From Eleginops maclovinus (taxonomy: Eukaryota > Chordata > Actinopteri > Perciformes > Eleginopidae): DNA of 64,000 nucleotides. Position 1 is the first letter of the stretch, and each line of letters begins with the position of its first letter. The stretch spans positions 18,390,028 through 18,454,027 of the forward strand of contig NC_086356.1 of the NCBI RefSeq assembly GCF_036324505.1, written 5' to 3'. Positions 34,801 to 47,700 of the stretch are shown piece by piece. The notes under the pieces were generated by a model. It saw nothing but the letters and a program-made list of their open reading frames with translations, was not told where the DNA came from and searched no databases. A program made the translations under genes and the position numbers.

Positions 34801-37800
34801 GATCCCTTCACAGCGGGGATTAACTGTGTTCAACACGAGTGAGACTGAGCAGAGGAATGGAAAGCTGAGGCCCACCAACACTATTGTGGAGTCGGTGCTC
34901 CTCATAATGAGAAAGGAAAACATACGGCACACATTATAAAATGGGATTTATGCTGTTAGGTGATTTTTCTTTAAGTACAATATGAAAACATTAGTCATGT
35001 TGATGTTTTTGAGCCTTAGCCAGCTTTTTCACTTTCTTACTTCAACGTTGGCATGAACACCAGAGCCCCCCACGTGTTCTGAAAGGAATCAGAATGAGCT
35101 GTGCTGGCTCAATAAAAAAATCACACTTTGGCTGATGACCCCAAGTTGTGAGGAACACAGCATCAGTCTTTAAAGTACAGAGCAGCGTATGGTTTATGCC
35201 TGAGCTTGGTGTGTGTGTGTGAGAGAGAAGAGGCTGCACTTTCTATGTGGAAGCCCTGAAAAGACTTCTCCTGCGCCCCTTTTGTGCACGCACACATTGT
35301 TTACATCTCTGAAATGCTTGTGTGTTGCTCTGGCAACCTTCCCGACCATTAGTCCTTTTTCTTTGTCGGGGCTCCAGCCTTTAACAGGTCTGGCCTCTGT
35401 CACATAAACACAGCGAGGAGAGAGGATCCGCTCTGAGCTGCAGCACTCTGCACAGCGGCTGGCCCGTCAGTCAGTGAAAAAGAAGAAGGGGGAAAGTGAG
35501 ATAACAAAGGAAACTAAGCCAGGGGGAGGAAAGGAAAAAAAAGGAAAAAGGGAAAATACAGTTCTGCTGAGAAAATGGGACAGACTTGAAATGGAATGAT
35601 ACGCCAAGTGAAGCAAGAGAGGAGACAGAAGAAGAAAGTAACTTCCCCTACAAACCTGGAGCTTTCGATATTCGTGGGACATTAACTCTCCCAGCGGCAC
35701 TGTAACCGTCTCAAACGGTGAAATAACCCTCACAACTGTCTCTGTGGAGGATTATAAAACCTGCCACAGCAAGCAGCCAACCAAAGGGGGCTGTTATGCA
35801 ACACCATGGAATTTAATGCTTCAGTTAGAAGTATGGGGAGGGAATCTACTGTAAAAAAAGGGAGAGAGGAAGGATGGAGGACACTGCAGTGGCTCAGTCA
35901 GTAAGGGCTTGGACTGGGAATCGTAGGGTCGCCGGTTCAAGTCCCCGAACAGACTTGAAATAAGGAAAGTGGACTGCTACTTGGAGAGGTACCAGTTCAC
36001 CTCCTAGGCCCTGCTGTGGTGCCCTTGAGCAAGGCACCGGACACCTCCAATCCCCCCTCCCCATTGCTCCCCGGGCGCTGCACAATAGCTGCCCACTGCT
36101 CCTAGTACTAGGATGGGTTAAATGCAGAGGACAAATTTCACTGTGTGTGCTCTGCTGTGTGCATGTATGTGACTAATAAAGAGGGTTTCATCCTCCGATT
36201 CTATCTATCTATTCCCAGGTAGTGAGAGGAGGAAAACAGCGAGGAATTCTTGCCATGCTAAACGAAACATACTTGAGTGTTCCTTATTTCATAAATCCTG
36301 GATATTTGTAAAGAAAAAGTGCAAAACCACTTACTTTGGCAACATCTTTAACTGGTTCTCTCTCAGCTCCAGGATCTGTAGTTTAGTCAGCCTGCAGCGA
36401 GGCAGAAGAAAAACAATTTTTTGTTAACACTTCAATTACAGAGTCTCCATAACACACAGAAGCCGCGATTTACTGTTATTAAACAGCTGTAATGTGCATC
36501 TATATTGCAATTATTCAGAATTAAGCTTATCAAACAGAAAGCAAAGCTTTACATAAAGAGGAGAAGTGGGTTTAAAAGAGGATATACGGCTAACAGAGCA
36601 ACTCACACCACATGTTTTGTGTCATCAGAACAGTCATCCCTAACTAACCCCGCTGGTTTAATGAAACAAACTGTATGTAAAAAATGAACATGAGGCGCAC
36701 AACGCAACAAGAGGTGTTTTATTTTGCTTCTAAATCAAAAGGTGTAATTGTTTTACAGCCTGTGAAACCTAAATGGTTAGTTATTTATTTACCCAGTAAT
36801 AACTGAGCAACATTATCACTGATTTGGCTTCTTGTTTCTGGAAATCATTTGAGGAAGAACCATCAATATTAACTTGCTTATAGCTCCAACTTTAGGCTCT
36901 ATTTACTCCTGAGGGATATACCTTGCTCTTTAGCTGCTAAATGCTTCACAATGCTAACCAGCTTTTTGCTATTTGTGTCTGCCGTTTGGTGAAAACGCTA
37001 GGAGAGCCTTGAGAGTGGACTAAATCAAGCTAAACTATTCTCTGTAGGCACAGTTATAGGAGAGCCACTTTAACCTTTTTTTGGGTCATTGTCAGTGCAC
37101 AAGATACATTTAATACCAGCAATGTGAGTACACAACTATTTTCATCTGATCTAATGTGGGGACCATACTGACCTGCCAAAGCTGGCGGGTAAGAACTCCA
37201 GGAAGGCATCGTTCAGGTAGAGCTGCGTCAGACTCAGGAGCTGGGTGAACCCGTCTGGGAGCCTGACAATGCAAACAGGAAGAGGAATCACATCACTCAC
37301 ACAAAAGCTGCTGCAACGCCAGGATACCAAACACAAACCAACATAAAACTGAAATGTTATTTCAGCTTAAAAGGCTGCAAAATGTGCCAGTACTCACTTG
37401 GATATAGGGTTCACACTGGCTTCTACAATAGCTAGGACTTTGCAATTTTTGATGTTCTCTGGAAACTCTTGGATACCTAGGGAGAAATGGCAAAGGTTTA
37501 AAAAGGTACATCATCCTTAATCAGTCATCTGCATGCTGTATCTAAACCATTGACACAAAACATTTGACTCCTGTCCAAAGGGAAAGGATGAGGGATAACC
37601 CAACACATGTAAAGTAAGGAAAGTTTGGGGAATGTTAAACACAGATAGATTGTGAGTACGAGCAGGAAGGCGCTCCGTCTGAAATGTGAGCTTGAACATA
37701 CATTAAGAGTGGCTCTGCACCTCTCCTCTCCAAACAACCACGAGCGCTCGAGGTGACATTAAGAAAAATCAGTAAAGGAAGAAGAAGAAAAAGACATCTG

Positions 37801-39509
37801 AATTAGTCTGCAAGTTCTCACGAAGCATCTAGAATGTGAGAACTGCGGGAAAAGGGGATGTGACCGAGACCAGGGGATTATTTCCATCCACTTTGTTATG
37901 TGTCTACAACACTTAGAGAGAGTGCTTTGTGAAGAAGGATCAGCTACTTTTAATGTCAACACGGCACATGCAGCTCTGGATCATGAAACACCTCCACATC
38001 CTTCAGTTTGTTTAATCTTGGTCGTCCCTGCACTCATTTATTTATGGAAGAACTACCTTTTTAACCTTTCTCTATTCATGAAAGGGTTTCTGTTGAGCAT
38101 GCTCATCAGTGTGCTGCTCTGCTAAGCTTCAAGGTTATATAGTGATGATCATCCCTTTTATGCAATCCCCTGAAGTATTATTTCTTTTGGCTGACAGAAA
38201 TCCACGTTTTGACAGACAGTTATGTTGATCTTGCTTTACTGACAATATATTTGAAGCTGTGTGAAATTTGCAACAGGATGCCTTTAAAAAAAAAAACGGT
38301 GACATTTTTAAATAGCACAGTCACCTGATTGATTCTACATGCAGCTGGGCACTAAAACAGAGAACTGTCAAGCCTTCAGAAACTTTGGTCTGCAGCTGTT
38401 TCTTGTTCTAAATGTCAGACTTGAACAACATTGACAGCGGAAAGTTTTCATCAAACAAACAAAATAGAAAGGACTTCTCGTACAAAGCACAAGGAGCTTT
38501 ATCTAGCTTGGCTTCTTTTTCTTGCTACTACTCTTTACTTTACAGATAGTGAAAGTATACGGCAGGTCTGGGCTTGCTTGCTTCCTTTACTTATCACGTA
38601 AGGGGGTTTCAGTCATGCACTCTGGTGACGTAACATCTGGTAATGAAACATGCTCTGGCATTTTACCTCACCTACCTTTGAAGGAATCGAAACATGTTAT
38701 TAATTATGCAACTCTTTCCTGGCAATTATCTCCTCTTTTTTTCTTTCATTAATGGTTTAGGTTGCAGTTACCCTACAGCTGGGACATTTCCACATTTGAA
38801 CTTCACGGGTCACTGAAGCAGCGCGGTCACTTTTCAGCAACAGGATCTGGCGCCACGGTTTTACATGACTTTTTAAAGCTGCCAGTCAAGACAAAAGGTA
38901 ATAGGTGTTGATTTTGCTTACTGTTTTTGCTGACATCAAGCTCCCTAAGATTGATGAGGTTTGCAATCGCTGCTGGCAACACTGTCAGGTCATTATCAGG
39001 CATGCTCAGTCGGTGCAGTATCTGGCAGTTAAACAGTTGCTGGTGGAGAAAGAGAAGAGTTAACACAGTTTTTATCAAGAGGCAGGTGGTTCACAAAGCA
39101 TACACACTCTATTAGATGTTTATTTTTCAATCAAATGCTCTTCTGTCTTAATGAATATGAATGACGTAGGGTGTGAACAAAGGAATCTCCTCATAAGAGA
39201 GAAACTCGTTATGCATGCAGCAAATCATTATTAAGTGGCCTCGTGGGTTATGCAGATGGTGTAGATGGCCTACATGGAGAATTATAATGTTTCTATACAT
39301 CAGTGTGTGCTTACTTTAGGCAGCTCCTCGATCTGGTTGGCATCGAGGTAGAGTTCCTGCAGGGTCTTCTCAAAGTTAAAGATCTCCTTAGGAACAGTCT
39401 CCAGGCTGCAGTGGGAGTAGTCCAGCGATGTTACCGCCTCCTCCTCACCCCGCAAGCAGCGGCATGGCACCAGACGAACAAACAGGCTCCGCTTGGACAT
39501 CCTCAGGCA
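19396..39509 (-). CDS. erbin: Erbin, LAP-family LRR and PDZ scaffold (25 coding exons)
   Basis: Erbin is a basolateral scaffold; in mammals its PDZ domain binds ERBB2 and delta-catenin-type C-termini. Minus-strand coding exons: 39500-39315 (exon opens 39509), 39039-38922, 37476-37398, 37262-37173, 36391-36335, 34062-33999, 33400-33326, 32732-32588, 32026-31954, 30468-30339, 30187-30072, 29129-29060, 27270-27171, 25866-25745, 25429-25256, 25142-24969, 24893-24776, 24688-24514, 24005-22508, 21958-21815, 20502-20449, 20360-20193, 19866-19774, 19673-19599, 19503-19396. All have GT-AG borders, and phases agree throughout: 4,206 bases, 1,401 residues plus stop, close to the roughly 1,400 of mammalian ERBIN. 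Order: basic N-terminal [18 protein letters not shown] (the CRC cysteines may be palmitoylated), 16 LRRs, LAP-specific region, disordered acidic/Ser-rich middle, C-terminal PDZ. LRRC7 (densin) is the nearest alternative; the middle region and the nln neighbour favour erbin. Confidence 0.93.
20449..20502 (-). CDS. erbin: erbin candidate cassette exon, 54 nt
   Basis: Acceptor ctttcag|gatgat and donor agaaaa|gtaggt enclose 18 open codons ([18 protein letters not shown]), phase 0 at both ends. The flanking exons join correctly with or without it. Confidence 0.68.
20503..22507 (-). other. erbin introns around the cassette exons
   Basis: Apart from the 144-nt exon, no gene or repeat is recognised. 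The + strand open frames at 20823 and 21634 lack family similarity. Confidence 0.5.
21815..21958 (-). CDS. erbin: erbin candidate cassette exon, 144 nt
   Basis: Acceptor ctgttcag|agcgcg and donor ctatgc|gtgagt enclose 48 open codons, beginning [20 protein letters not shown] and ending GPYGALGLC. It is phase 0 at both sides, between two phase-0 junctions, so it can be included or skipped without a frame change. The Ser/Gly/Tyr-rich composition fits the surrounding linker. Its use is inferred from splice signals only. Confidence 0.7.
22508..24005 (-). CDS. erbin: erbin large exon: disordered linker
   Basis: A single exon of 1,498 bases, the typical giant exon of ERBIN/LRRC7. It runs from [19 protein letters not shown] to [17 protein letters not shown] and is rich in Ser, Pro, Gln and Gly. 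Blocks shared with mammalian ERBIN include [13 protein letters not shown] ([11 protein letters not shown]), [23 protein letters not shown] and [11 protein letters not shown] followed by [10 protein letters not shown]. These are likely phosphorylation and partner-binding segments. The + strand open frames here are shadows. Confidence 0.93.
24030..24495 (+). repeat. interspersed teleost repeat in an erbin intron
   Basis: A unit with tggtttcagacagagggtga, gtgctgcagcacaggca, gaacattaaagcatggagac and a terminal tatagggcccctttaa. The same sequences recur inverted at about 33590-33735, which shows that it is a dispersed repeat. The family is not identified; it looks like a non-autonomous DNA element. 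Confidence 0.65.
25867..29059 (-). other. erbin introns, nothing recognised
   Basis: Two introns (25867-27170 and 27271-29059) flank the 100-nt exon 27270-27171. They are AT-rich, and no repeat, RNA gene or further exon was recognised. Confidence 0.5.
30469..33998 (-). other. erbin introns within the LRR region
   Basis: Introns 30469-31953, 32027-32587, 32733-33325 and 33401-33998. The only identified content is a short (CA/TG)n run at about 32555-32576 and the repeat fragment at 33590-33735. Confidence 0.5.
33590..33735 (-). repeat. second, truncated copy of the interspersed repeat at 24030
   Basis: Read on the minus strand it shares ctggtttcagacagagggtg, gtgctgcagcacaggca and gaacattaaagcatggagac with 24340-24440. 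It covers only the distal half of that copy. Confidence 0.65.
35890..36205 (+). mobile_element. tRNA-derived SINE in an erbin intron
   Basis: The head, agtggctcagtcagtaagg (A box), precedes cgccggttcaagtccccg (B box). The body has tccccgggcgctgcacaa and gcccactgctcctagtacta, shared with the SINE at 14498-14759. The tail, gactaataaagaggg, differs. It is antisense to erbin, inside the intron 34063-36334, which otherwise shows nothing recognisable. Confidence 0.82.
37477..38921 (-). other. erbin intron, nothing recognised
   Basis: No exon, repeat or RNA gene seen. The same holds for the intron at 36392-37172. Confidence 0.5.
39315..39509 (-). CDS. erbin: erbin first coding exon
   Basis: A ctgcag acceptor precedes nine untranslated bases and the ATG at 39500-39498. 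It encodes [18 protein letters not shown] and the first LRR cap ([17 protein letters not shown], then [13 protein letters not shown]), ending in phase 0 at aaa|gtaagc. The cysteines at residues 13 and 15 are the membrane-anchoring candidates known in LAP proteins. Confidence 0.93.
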
Positions 39510-42500
39510 CTGCAGAGGGAAAACAGAGAGATGGGTACAGAGGAGATGATTATGTGGAATGGTTCCTCTTTAAGTGTCAAGGTTCTTATTATTCTTTCCA
39601 TTGCTTTTTTGCTTTTGTTTCAGTGCAGTGTAAAAATACCCATGCATGCAAATGTTGATATTTATATCTGATCTAATCCATAATCATGTGACTTTATTGT
39701 CAGAATACAATTCAAATGTTCCCTTTCCACAGAACAGATCGTTGGCAGTAGCCTCAGAAAACTCATGGGAAATATTGGCTCAAGCCATGATGGGAAAGGA
39801 AATGATGAGATCACAACTGCCTCCAGTCAATCAATGTACATGGGGACGTTTATTGATCACAAACGCATGAGCAGGCCAAAACTGAATGTAGCAGCCAACT
39901 GAGCAGTAACCATCACGAGAGAGCAGGGGGGCAACGTTAGGATGGAGGGCTCCAAAATACATGGCACAATCACATGAAGTGATCTGATCCAAAATGTGAC
40001 ATCATGGGAACACATCTCCAAAACCTTAGGTCCTTCTTTGAAAAAGGGACATCCAGTATTTGACAACTTTGTTTTGGTTCTCTTATTTTTGTCTATGACT
40101 GTTAGTCATAGTATCATTTGAAATATGCTCTTTCTAGAACACGATCTGGTTTGAATCAATGTTAACAGGGATTTCCTGGGAACTACTTTCTCTGTTTACT
40201 GTCAGTGTTTAAGTGGCTGGTTTCTAATAAAACATAGTTTCCTGGAAAGCTATAAGAGGCATTTGCCCCTTGCCTGATGAACTCTGTTTTGCCAAAAGCT
40301 GTATCTCTCAAATCAATGAATGTGAGTCAACCGTCATAATGGACACAAATGTTTGAAGAACTCTTAGCTTGACAAATACTGGAGTTTATCTTTAATAATG
40401 CATTGCTGTTTTTATTTACAGGTCTCATTTCAAGGAAGTGCTCTTATGAATGGATATCCAAATCAGAATCAGGTCTAAAGGAGAGCAGTGTGAGCCAACT
40501 CTCTCCAGCACTATCAGTGCATGTGTAATCTCTTCAGTGCAGAGCCGCTTCTGCATAAGGACCTTTCAAAACCGCCGTGGGAGGAATTGTGTTAAATGTA
40601 TTCTCAAATTGTTCTTACGGTTTATATCAGATCACTTTTTAAAAAGTACAGCTGATAAGAAACAGCCACAGAAGCCTGACATATGTTGCACATTTTGAGT
40701 TTCTCATTTCTGTTATTCTTGTGGGAAAACACTTCAAATGTCCACACCTAGGAATTAAGAGAAGCGGTTCATATTTGCGAGTATGCCATTCCCTCATTTG
40801 AGTTGAAGCTGATGAAAAAATATTGTACTTCCAAAACTCTCACTAATGCAAAATAAGGATATGTAAAAGCAAGAACATCTTTTTAGCTTTCAATCTGTTG
40901 GGGAGCTTAGGGGATGGATGGTATGGCAAATGTAAAGCTGTTCTTGAACTTGTTTTATGGATGTATGTATCATTTTTATAGCTCCAGATCAACACTGACG
41001 TTTTTACTAGTACAGTTAACTATGGAATGTGTTCTTGTCAACAGAGGCTTTGTTCCTGGGAGCATGTGGAAAATGTGACTTTGCCCCCCCTCTTGTCTTA
41101 ATCTGAGGTTGGCTGCAGCACATAATCTCTGATTCCTCCAGTCCCGAGTATCCTGACTGTGTGACTGAGCTGCACAATTGTGATAGCCTTGACCTACACT
41201 GTGCAAAGTGGGTGTGGGTGTGTGTGACCACATGTTTATGTTAGAGGTTGCTACAAGCAACTATGCAAGTGCTTATTTTCTGTGAATGTTGTACACATTT
41301 TTGTGGTGCATGGCTAATTTCTTTGCACAGTTCAAAGTAGGTGTGACTATTTCTGGAGCAACTCAAAATATGCTTTAATTGCCCATCATGTCATTAGTCA
41401 TGTTACTGAAAAATAAATTCAAAGTTCAAAAAAATGTACACTCTGTTCTCCTGAATTTCACAATAATGGAGCAGGATTTCAAAGAACTCGAAGACTTCCA
41501 ACTCAGTGGAAAAGGGTGTATGTGTGCGTACGCCCACACTCACATGAGGTATGCACAAGCTAAGAGGTTGTCAGCCTCCCACACACTTTTTGCTATAACA
41601 GCAGGCAGATCAGGTATAAATACTCTGAGTAATCTGGTCTATCACCAGAGGGGTTGACAGAGGGCTTGGCTCCATTCACCCCAAATAACAAACACTGAAC
41701 ATATGGATGACTCATGCTATTCAGAGAGGGAGGAGAGGGAAGACTGGGAGGGAGATTTGGGTTAACAGAGGAAGGGGGTAGATACAGGTTATTGCGAGTT
41801 ATGTAAGAAAAAGCTATCAAGAAGAAAAGCAGATACAGTTTCAGGAGAACATTTTTAGGGGGGAGATTTATATGGTTTGAAAGATTTTTAAAAAGTCAGC
41901 GAATCAAGAAGGATGAGTCTGGATCTTGTGAACAATTTAAAGCTGGAACAAGAATTTAATCTCACACTTTAAGGATGCATTCTAAATGACTTCATATTTA
42001 ACATCCACTAATAATAAATGACCACAAAATCCTAAGATTGGACTTCAAAACAATGTACATTAAATCATTTTTGTCCAGTTTACTGTCTTCAGTAGAAACA
42101 ACTGGGCCAGAGAAGCACACTGATCACGTATGATAACAGGAAACTTTGACGTATATTCCTGAGAGTCAGGTTCCTTGCTAATTTGGATTTACAGTCATCC
42201 AAAATTATCAAATATTATATGAGGAAGGACAGCTCATAAATCATAAAAATCACCAAGACACATGAGGAAACATGTCACAACACCCTATCATGCAGGACAT
42301 ATTCACTGCTGAACATTTAAACTTCTTACTTAAACTTCTTATTGACAGAATTGGTAACTGTGTTTTTTATTTGTGTCATGAAAATGTTCAGTTTACCTTA
42401 TTTTCCGTGTTCGGGAACTTTCTTTTAGAATAAACAAAGTGAAATGGGCTTGACAACTGCGGCAGTGCGCGGCTGGCTTTCTGAAGCCCCCCCGGGAGTA

Positions 42501-44547
42501 ATCTGGAAGGCAGCACACTAATGAGACCCGCACTGCCCTCTGCACAGATAAGCTTATCCACTGACCTACATGTTATTGGAATGATGACTGCCTACGTTCA
42601 CCCAGATTTAGTCCATCAAGAGCGTTTGACTTTTGAACTCCAAAGTTGAAGACAAGCAAAAGATTCCCAGACATGTTAAGCTCTCGTCTGAAATTTCATT
42701 TTTTAGCCTACTTATTTAAGCAGCACATTTTCTAGCTGTGAAACTGTAAAAAAAAACTAGCTGTATTTATCCAGAAATGTCAAAATGTGTGGGCATGTGG
42801 AACAGTGGACATGTGACTCAGCGGCCTGGCAATGATCCCGCTGCTTCCTCTGTGAGAGTGAATGAAAGAGTCCAGAGGGCAGGACCAGCCATGGATTCAC
42901 ACTTTATTCTCCCAGTCAGAGCCAGGAAACCACTTCCCTGTCACAACCTCTCTCCCTGTAACTCAAGCGCCTCTTGGGTCAGTGCTGTTGCTATAGAGAC
43001 TGCGGTCAAGGGTAGGATCAACTTCTCAGACCCCCCAAATTATAACACGAAACACAGAGCTGAGCTCGCTCAACTGTACAGAAGAGCTGAACAAAGGGCT
43101 TTACAAAAGGCAGACTGAGGTCAGAGTGAGAGATTGGTTATTGAAAGTAAACTCTGAAAGATAGAGGCGGATATCGAGATGTGTGTGTAAGTGTGTGTGT
43201 ATTTCCCAAAGGTCACAGAGTCCTTCCACAGCGGCCAACTACCACTCACTGGCCTACTTCTAGTTTATCCAGTAGACTGTGTTGGGAACAAATTACTGGT
43301 TCATAATGAGTGTCAGTTTCAAAAAACATCAATTATATTTGTTCCTAGTCTACCTCACTGTGCGGCCCTTTAGCAGCCAATGGAGCCAAGTGATAACCTG
43401 CAATAATAGAGAAGAGGTCAAAAGTCTCCTAATGGCACATGTTTTCAAAATAGGTCCAGTAGGTTTAGCTGTAATGTTGTGTCTTTGTGAAGGTCTGTGT
43501 GAAGGTCTGTCTGTGTGTGTGTGTGTGTGTGTAATGGGCTGAGCGGGAACGAAAGCGCAGCGTTTGACAGTAGCACGCAGCATGTGTTATTTATAGCAAA
43601 TAGTACTCGTCTGGTTGATATGGCAGAATGTGATTAGTACGGGCTAGCTCTCTTCTTATGAAAGCAGCTTTTGATCGAGATTGCAGGGGACTGTTACAGG
43701 ATTGCTGGGCCACAGCTGAAATTTTGTATTAGAGATTATGGCAACAAAAACAATGTAGACACAAATAACAAAAGCATGAGAGTCTGCAGAGCCCGTGGGA
43801 TACACTTGAATTGCGTCTGTCTGTAAAGGAAGAGGAAAGAATAAGTTACTTCCTCAAAGCAGGGCGGATTGCCAGCAGGCTATAAGCACCCTCACCCTTC
43901 CTATAATGCAGCTCTAACTCTTCCCCAATGGGATCATGTCCTTTATCATGGAGATCCTCCTTATTGTTCCCTGCCACATCGAACGCCACTGCAGAGCGGA
44001 AACTTCAATTGCTCGGTGCATCCAAGTAGGGTTCACACAATAGGCTAATCCTTGTCTGGATTATTACATAATCAAATGTCAATTTACACAATCTTCAGGA
44101 TTATAGCGTATTTTTAAAAACTCAAGCATTTCCGCACAAGACACCACACTGCTGTGGAATGCAGCTTCAGGTCCGCTAACAAAACCTTTATCTTTATAAG
44201 GTTCCAATTAGAGTAATCTGAGACTGCTCTGAGATTTGTTACATTCTCAAATGTATACTCAATGCATGCAAAAACATAAAGTGCAGATTGAATAGGCACG
44301 TAGCTGATCTTTACACAGGAGATATACAGGAGGTGTTGACTAACAGTGGCAGCCCTGTACCCTACTGAGGGATAACAGCTCCTGGTTGACAGGTTACGTA
44401 ACACATAGGAAAATATGACATCTTCAACTACCCTCAACACCTTTTTTTCCCAAATGCAGTTATATAAACCATTATCTGTTGTTACAGAAAAAGAAATGTT
44501 CTATTTAACAACAAGTCTTTCATTTTAAAGTTTAATTGACAAATATA

Positions 44548-44763
44548 CAGGTCGGGAAAAAATTAAGAGAGCACTCCAAGTTTTTCTTCAATCTTTATCT
44601 CTACATGTATGGCAGCCAGTCCAGTGTCTGTTGAATTCCAACAGAGAGCAAAGTCATCAGTAGTTTATAGAATACAATAAGAAAATAAAAATAATTTAAC
44701 TCAAAGACATGTCTATAAATAATGAAACCAGAGAAACTGATAATGCTGCAGTGGTCTGCTGTA
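44548..44763 (+). mobile_element. MITE, most complete copy in the window
   Basis: Starts after TA with caggtcgggaaaaaattaag and ends near ctgtata. The right terminus lacks about 18 bases compared with the fragment at 16318-16415. It serves as the reference that shows how the pieces at 5733-5885 and 16318-16415 once joined. Confidence 0.7.
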
Positions 44764-47614
44764 TATCAGTGTAGTGGTGCTGAAAGTGTTCTGAGGACTT
44801 TCCGGTCACATTCAACTAAAGCTGACACAGCAGGAGGACGGCTGCTTCTCAATAATGCAAAGGCATATTGAATTAAGGGGACAGTACAGTTCAACAACTG
44901 ACCAAGACACACAGGTCCATGTGTCAAACCTACAGTAGCTGTCTCATGGCTTGGACTCATGTCCATGCCTTCCTTCCATTTTTAGACTTGCAATCTGTGT
45001 ATGTGAAAACCAAGCAAAGGGTAATGATGGCTGGAATTGCAGCTGAAATTAAAAGACAACTGTGCTGTGTTGCCAGTATCTGTAACAGGGGTATGCAGCT
45101 TAGTAGAACCTGAAGTTCCAGTTTTGCTCTCCCTCCAGTTTTGGTTCTCACCAGCGTTCTTAGGTCTCAGTGGTCTTTCGTGACTCGAGGAAACAAAACC
45201 ATGATTGTTTTCTTTGAATTTGTGGTGAAATGAGGGTAAGTAATCCGATCTGTGACAAAGACAAAGTGCCCTTTTACAGCATCTTCCCGATTTTATACTC
45301 TGAGCAGACCGGCAGACACATGGGACTCATACGAAATGGAAAACAATGAGACGTGTATCTATTTGAACATTTACATGTAACCTACGCACATTCCTTTATA
45401 TCAGCATATGTTTGTGTAAGGCTTTACAATTCTACTCTTCGATAAATATGGGCCTCATATTTAATATTTAGTAGAGAATCTGAAGCTCTTAAAGGGAAAT
45501 ATGAACATGTTTGACCAGTTCCCACAATACTCTATATTGACCATAAACACACTGTGTTTAATGATGCAGTCCTCCCACACACAATGACGCACAGCTACAT
45601 GCCCCCTGCCCTGGCTAAGTCCACAGGGCCGTTTGTTTAGAGCTAGGGCGGCTTTGTGTTTGTATCCCAAATGTACAATCAATACTGCACATACCTTAGA
45701 TGTTTGAATTCCAAATGTTGGCCTCATTCCCATCAAAAAAGGTTTAGAATAAAAACAGCTCCACGGGTAGCTTTGAGGCTTTACATTACATGGTGTTTAT
45801 TGATTGATTCATTATGCTTTACCAGTTCACTGCCTCAAAAGTGTTTCTTTAATACAAACCCTACTAAATTGATTTCTAGTTAGCCATTTTTATAAAAAGT
45901 ATACAAATATTATATGTACATAGATTGATGCCTATGTTGTCCCATAAGCGTGGCTGAATGATGTACAAGAGCCTGATGGTCTTTATAGAGGTTGGGAAAA
46001 TAGTTGCATAATCTATGTAACATACAGATCATTTTCTCTTTAAGTGAAAAGGAGGTTGTACATATTCCAACCAACCTAAAAGATTTAGCTATGGAACTTA
46101 ATATTACCAACTTAAGTTGTAATGCGATAGTCCTAATGGGATACGTTGTATTCTCTATTGTATCGCTGCTCACAGAGCCTGAATCACAAAGGATTGCAGA
46201 TATTCAGAATCCAGGCGATTTCCCCAGAGATGACTACCATAATTACTCTAATGAATAATTCCCACGTTATGTATTAGGACATGGATGGGCCTTGGGCAAA
46301 TGGATGCAGTCTTGCTTCCACTTGATGTGTTGCTCATAAAATCGGAGGTTATGTAGATGTCATGGATCCCCCAGAGAAGGACAAACATAAGGCATAAGGT
46401 AATCCACGTCCAAAGGTTGTGTCCTCTCAAACGTGCCGATTAAGCATTTCTTGACATGGTAACTTTCTGACCTCTCATGCAAGCTGTTAACAGTCTGTCC
46501 TGCAGTTCTCCTGGTATTGAAATGTCAGTGTGGAAAAAATATTAAGGGCAACCCTGGCACTTCTGCACTATTTAAAAAAAAACCTGTGCCTCTTATTGCT
46601 GTTAGAGATCAAATATTCCATTAACAGGTCAAATGCAAGTATAATTCAGAACTACAACCAAAGCCATTTACAGGCGACGTCGTGTCTCAGAAAGCCACTT
46701 CCTGGCAACATGAAGAAGGATGATTCTGCTGAGAGGTGCAAAAACAGGGTATCCTGTGAGACTCGCTCACCACAGCCGACAACTGACGTCGACTCAATGT
46801 CAAAGTTTGAAAGAAAATAGGTATGCTTTGCTAATTCGAGAAGAAAACATAGAAGGAAAGATTCAGTCAAACAACTACACAGATTTAACTGGGTGGTGGT
46901 CACAGTAAAAAAAAGAAAGAAGAAAAGAGTGAGGTTGAAAACTCCTGAGCCACAGTTGCAGAGCAGCCCATTAAATGTGTGCCACATAGTAAAATGTATG
47001 TCAGCTTATTAAATAATCTCCTGATTGGTATTCCATGTGAATCAGAGGAAATGCTTGTAGTTAAAAAGCCTTGTTAAGGAGAAGCAGTTATTATAGTTTT
47101 GTTCCTTAAAAAGATAAGCAGTGCTGCCTTATCGAATGAACTCGCTTTTCATCAATTGTGAGCTGGCGGCCTTTTGTAGCAAAGCTCATCATCAAGTCTC
47201 TTTACATCTCTCTACACGCATGACTTTTTTCCTTCTCCCTTCTCTTACTATTTCTCTTTTCTCTTGATGTCCTACTTCTACAATGGTCCAAATGGTCGCA
47301 ATAGTCCATTTTGGGAACTGAATGTGACAAGCAAAGAGCAGCTACAAAATGAGCAGGTGTACTGCCGTCATGCTAGAATGGTTTGCATAACTGTTTGCAT
47401 AAATGTTGCATCATCTTTACTAGCCAACATTTGTTTTCAATAGTTGGTGCTTCTTTGTGTGAAAAGGCATAGCAAATAAATGATTACATTTTTTAAAATA
47501 ACCAGCTTAAAGCTACCCTTTTTGAGGCTTGGGGCATCTTGAATTGTTATTACAAGGTTTTCTGTCTACACAAAAACCCTTCAGAATAAAAGCTGATTTT
47601 TAAAGAGCAGTTTC

Positions 47615-47700
47615 TTCCTCATCAATCAATCAAACAATCAGCTTTATTAAAGAGACTCAAGGTCCATTTTAAAAGACATACAACACTAAAATATAAAAGA
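47615..47700. repeat. possible terminus of an unidentified dispersed repeat
   Basis: An atcaatcaatcaaacaatca run followed by gctttattaaagagactcaa resembles the ends of common fish retroelements in composition. No second copy is visible in this window. Confidence 0.25.
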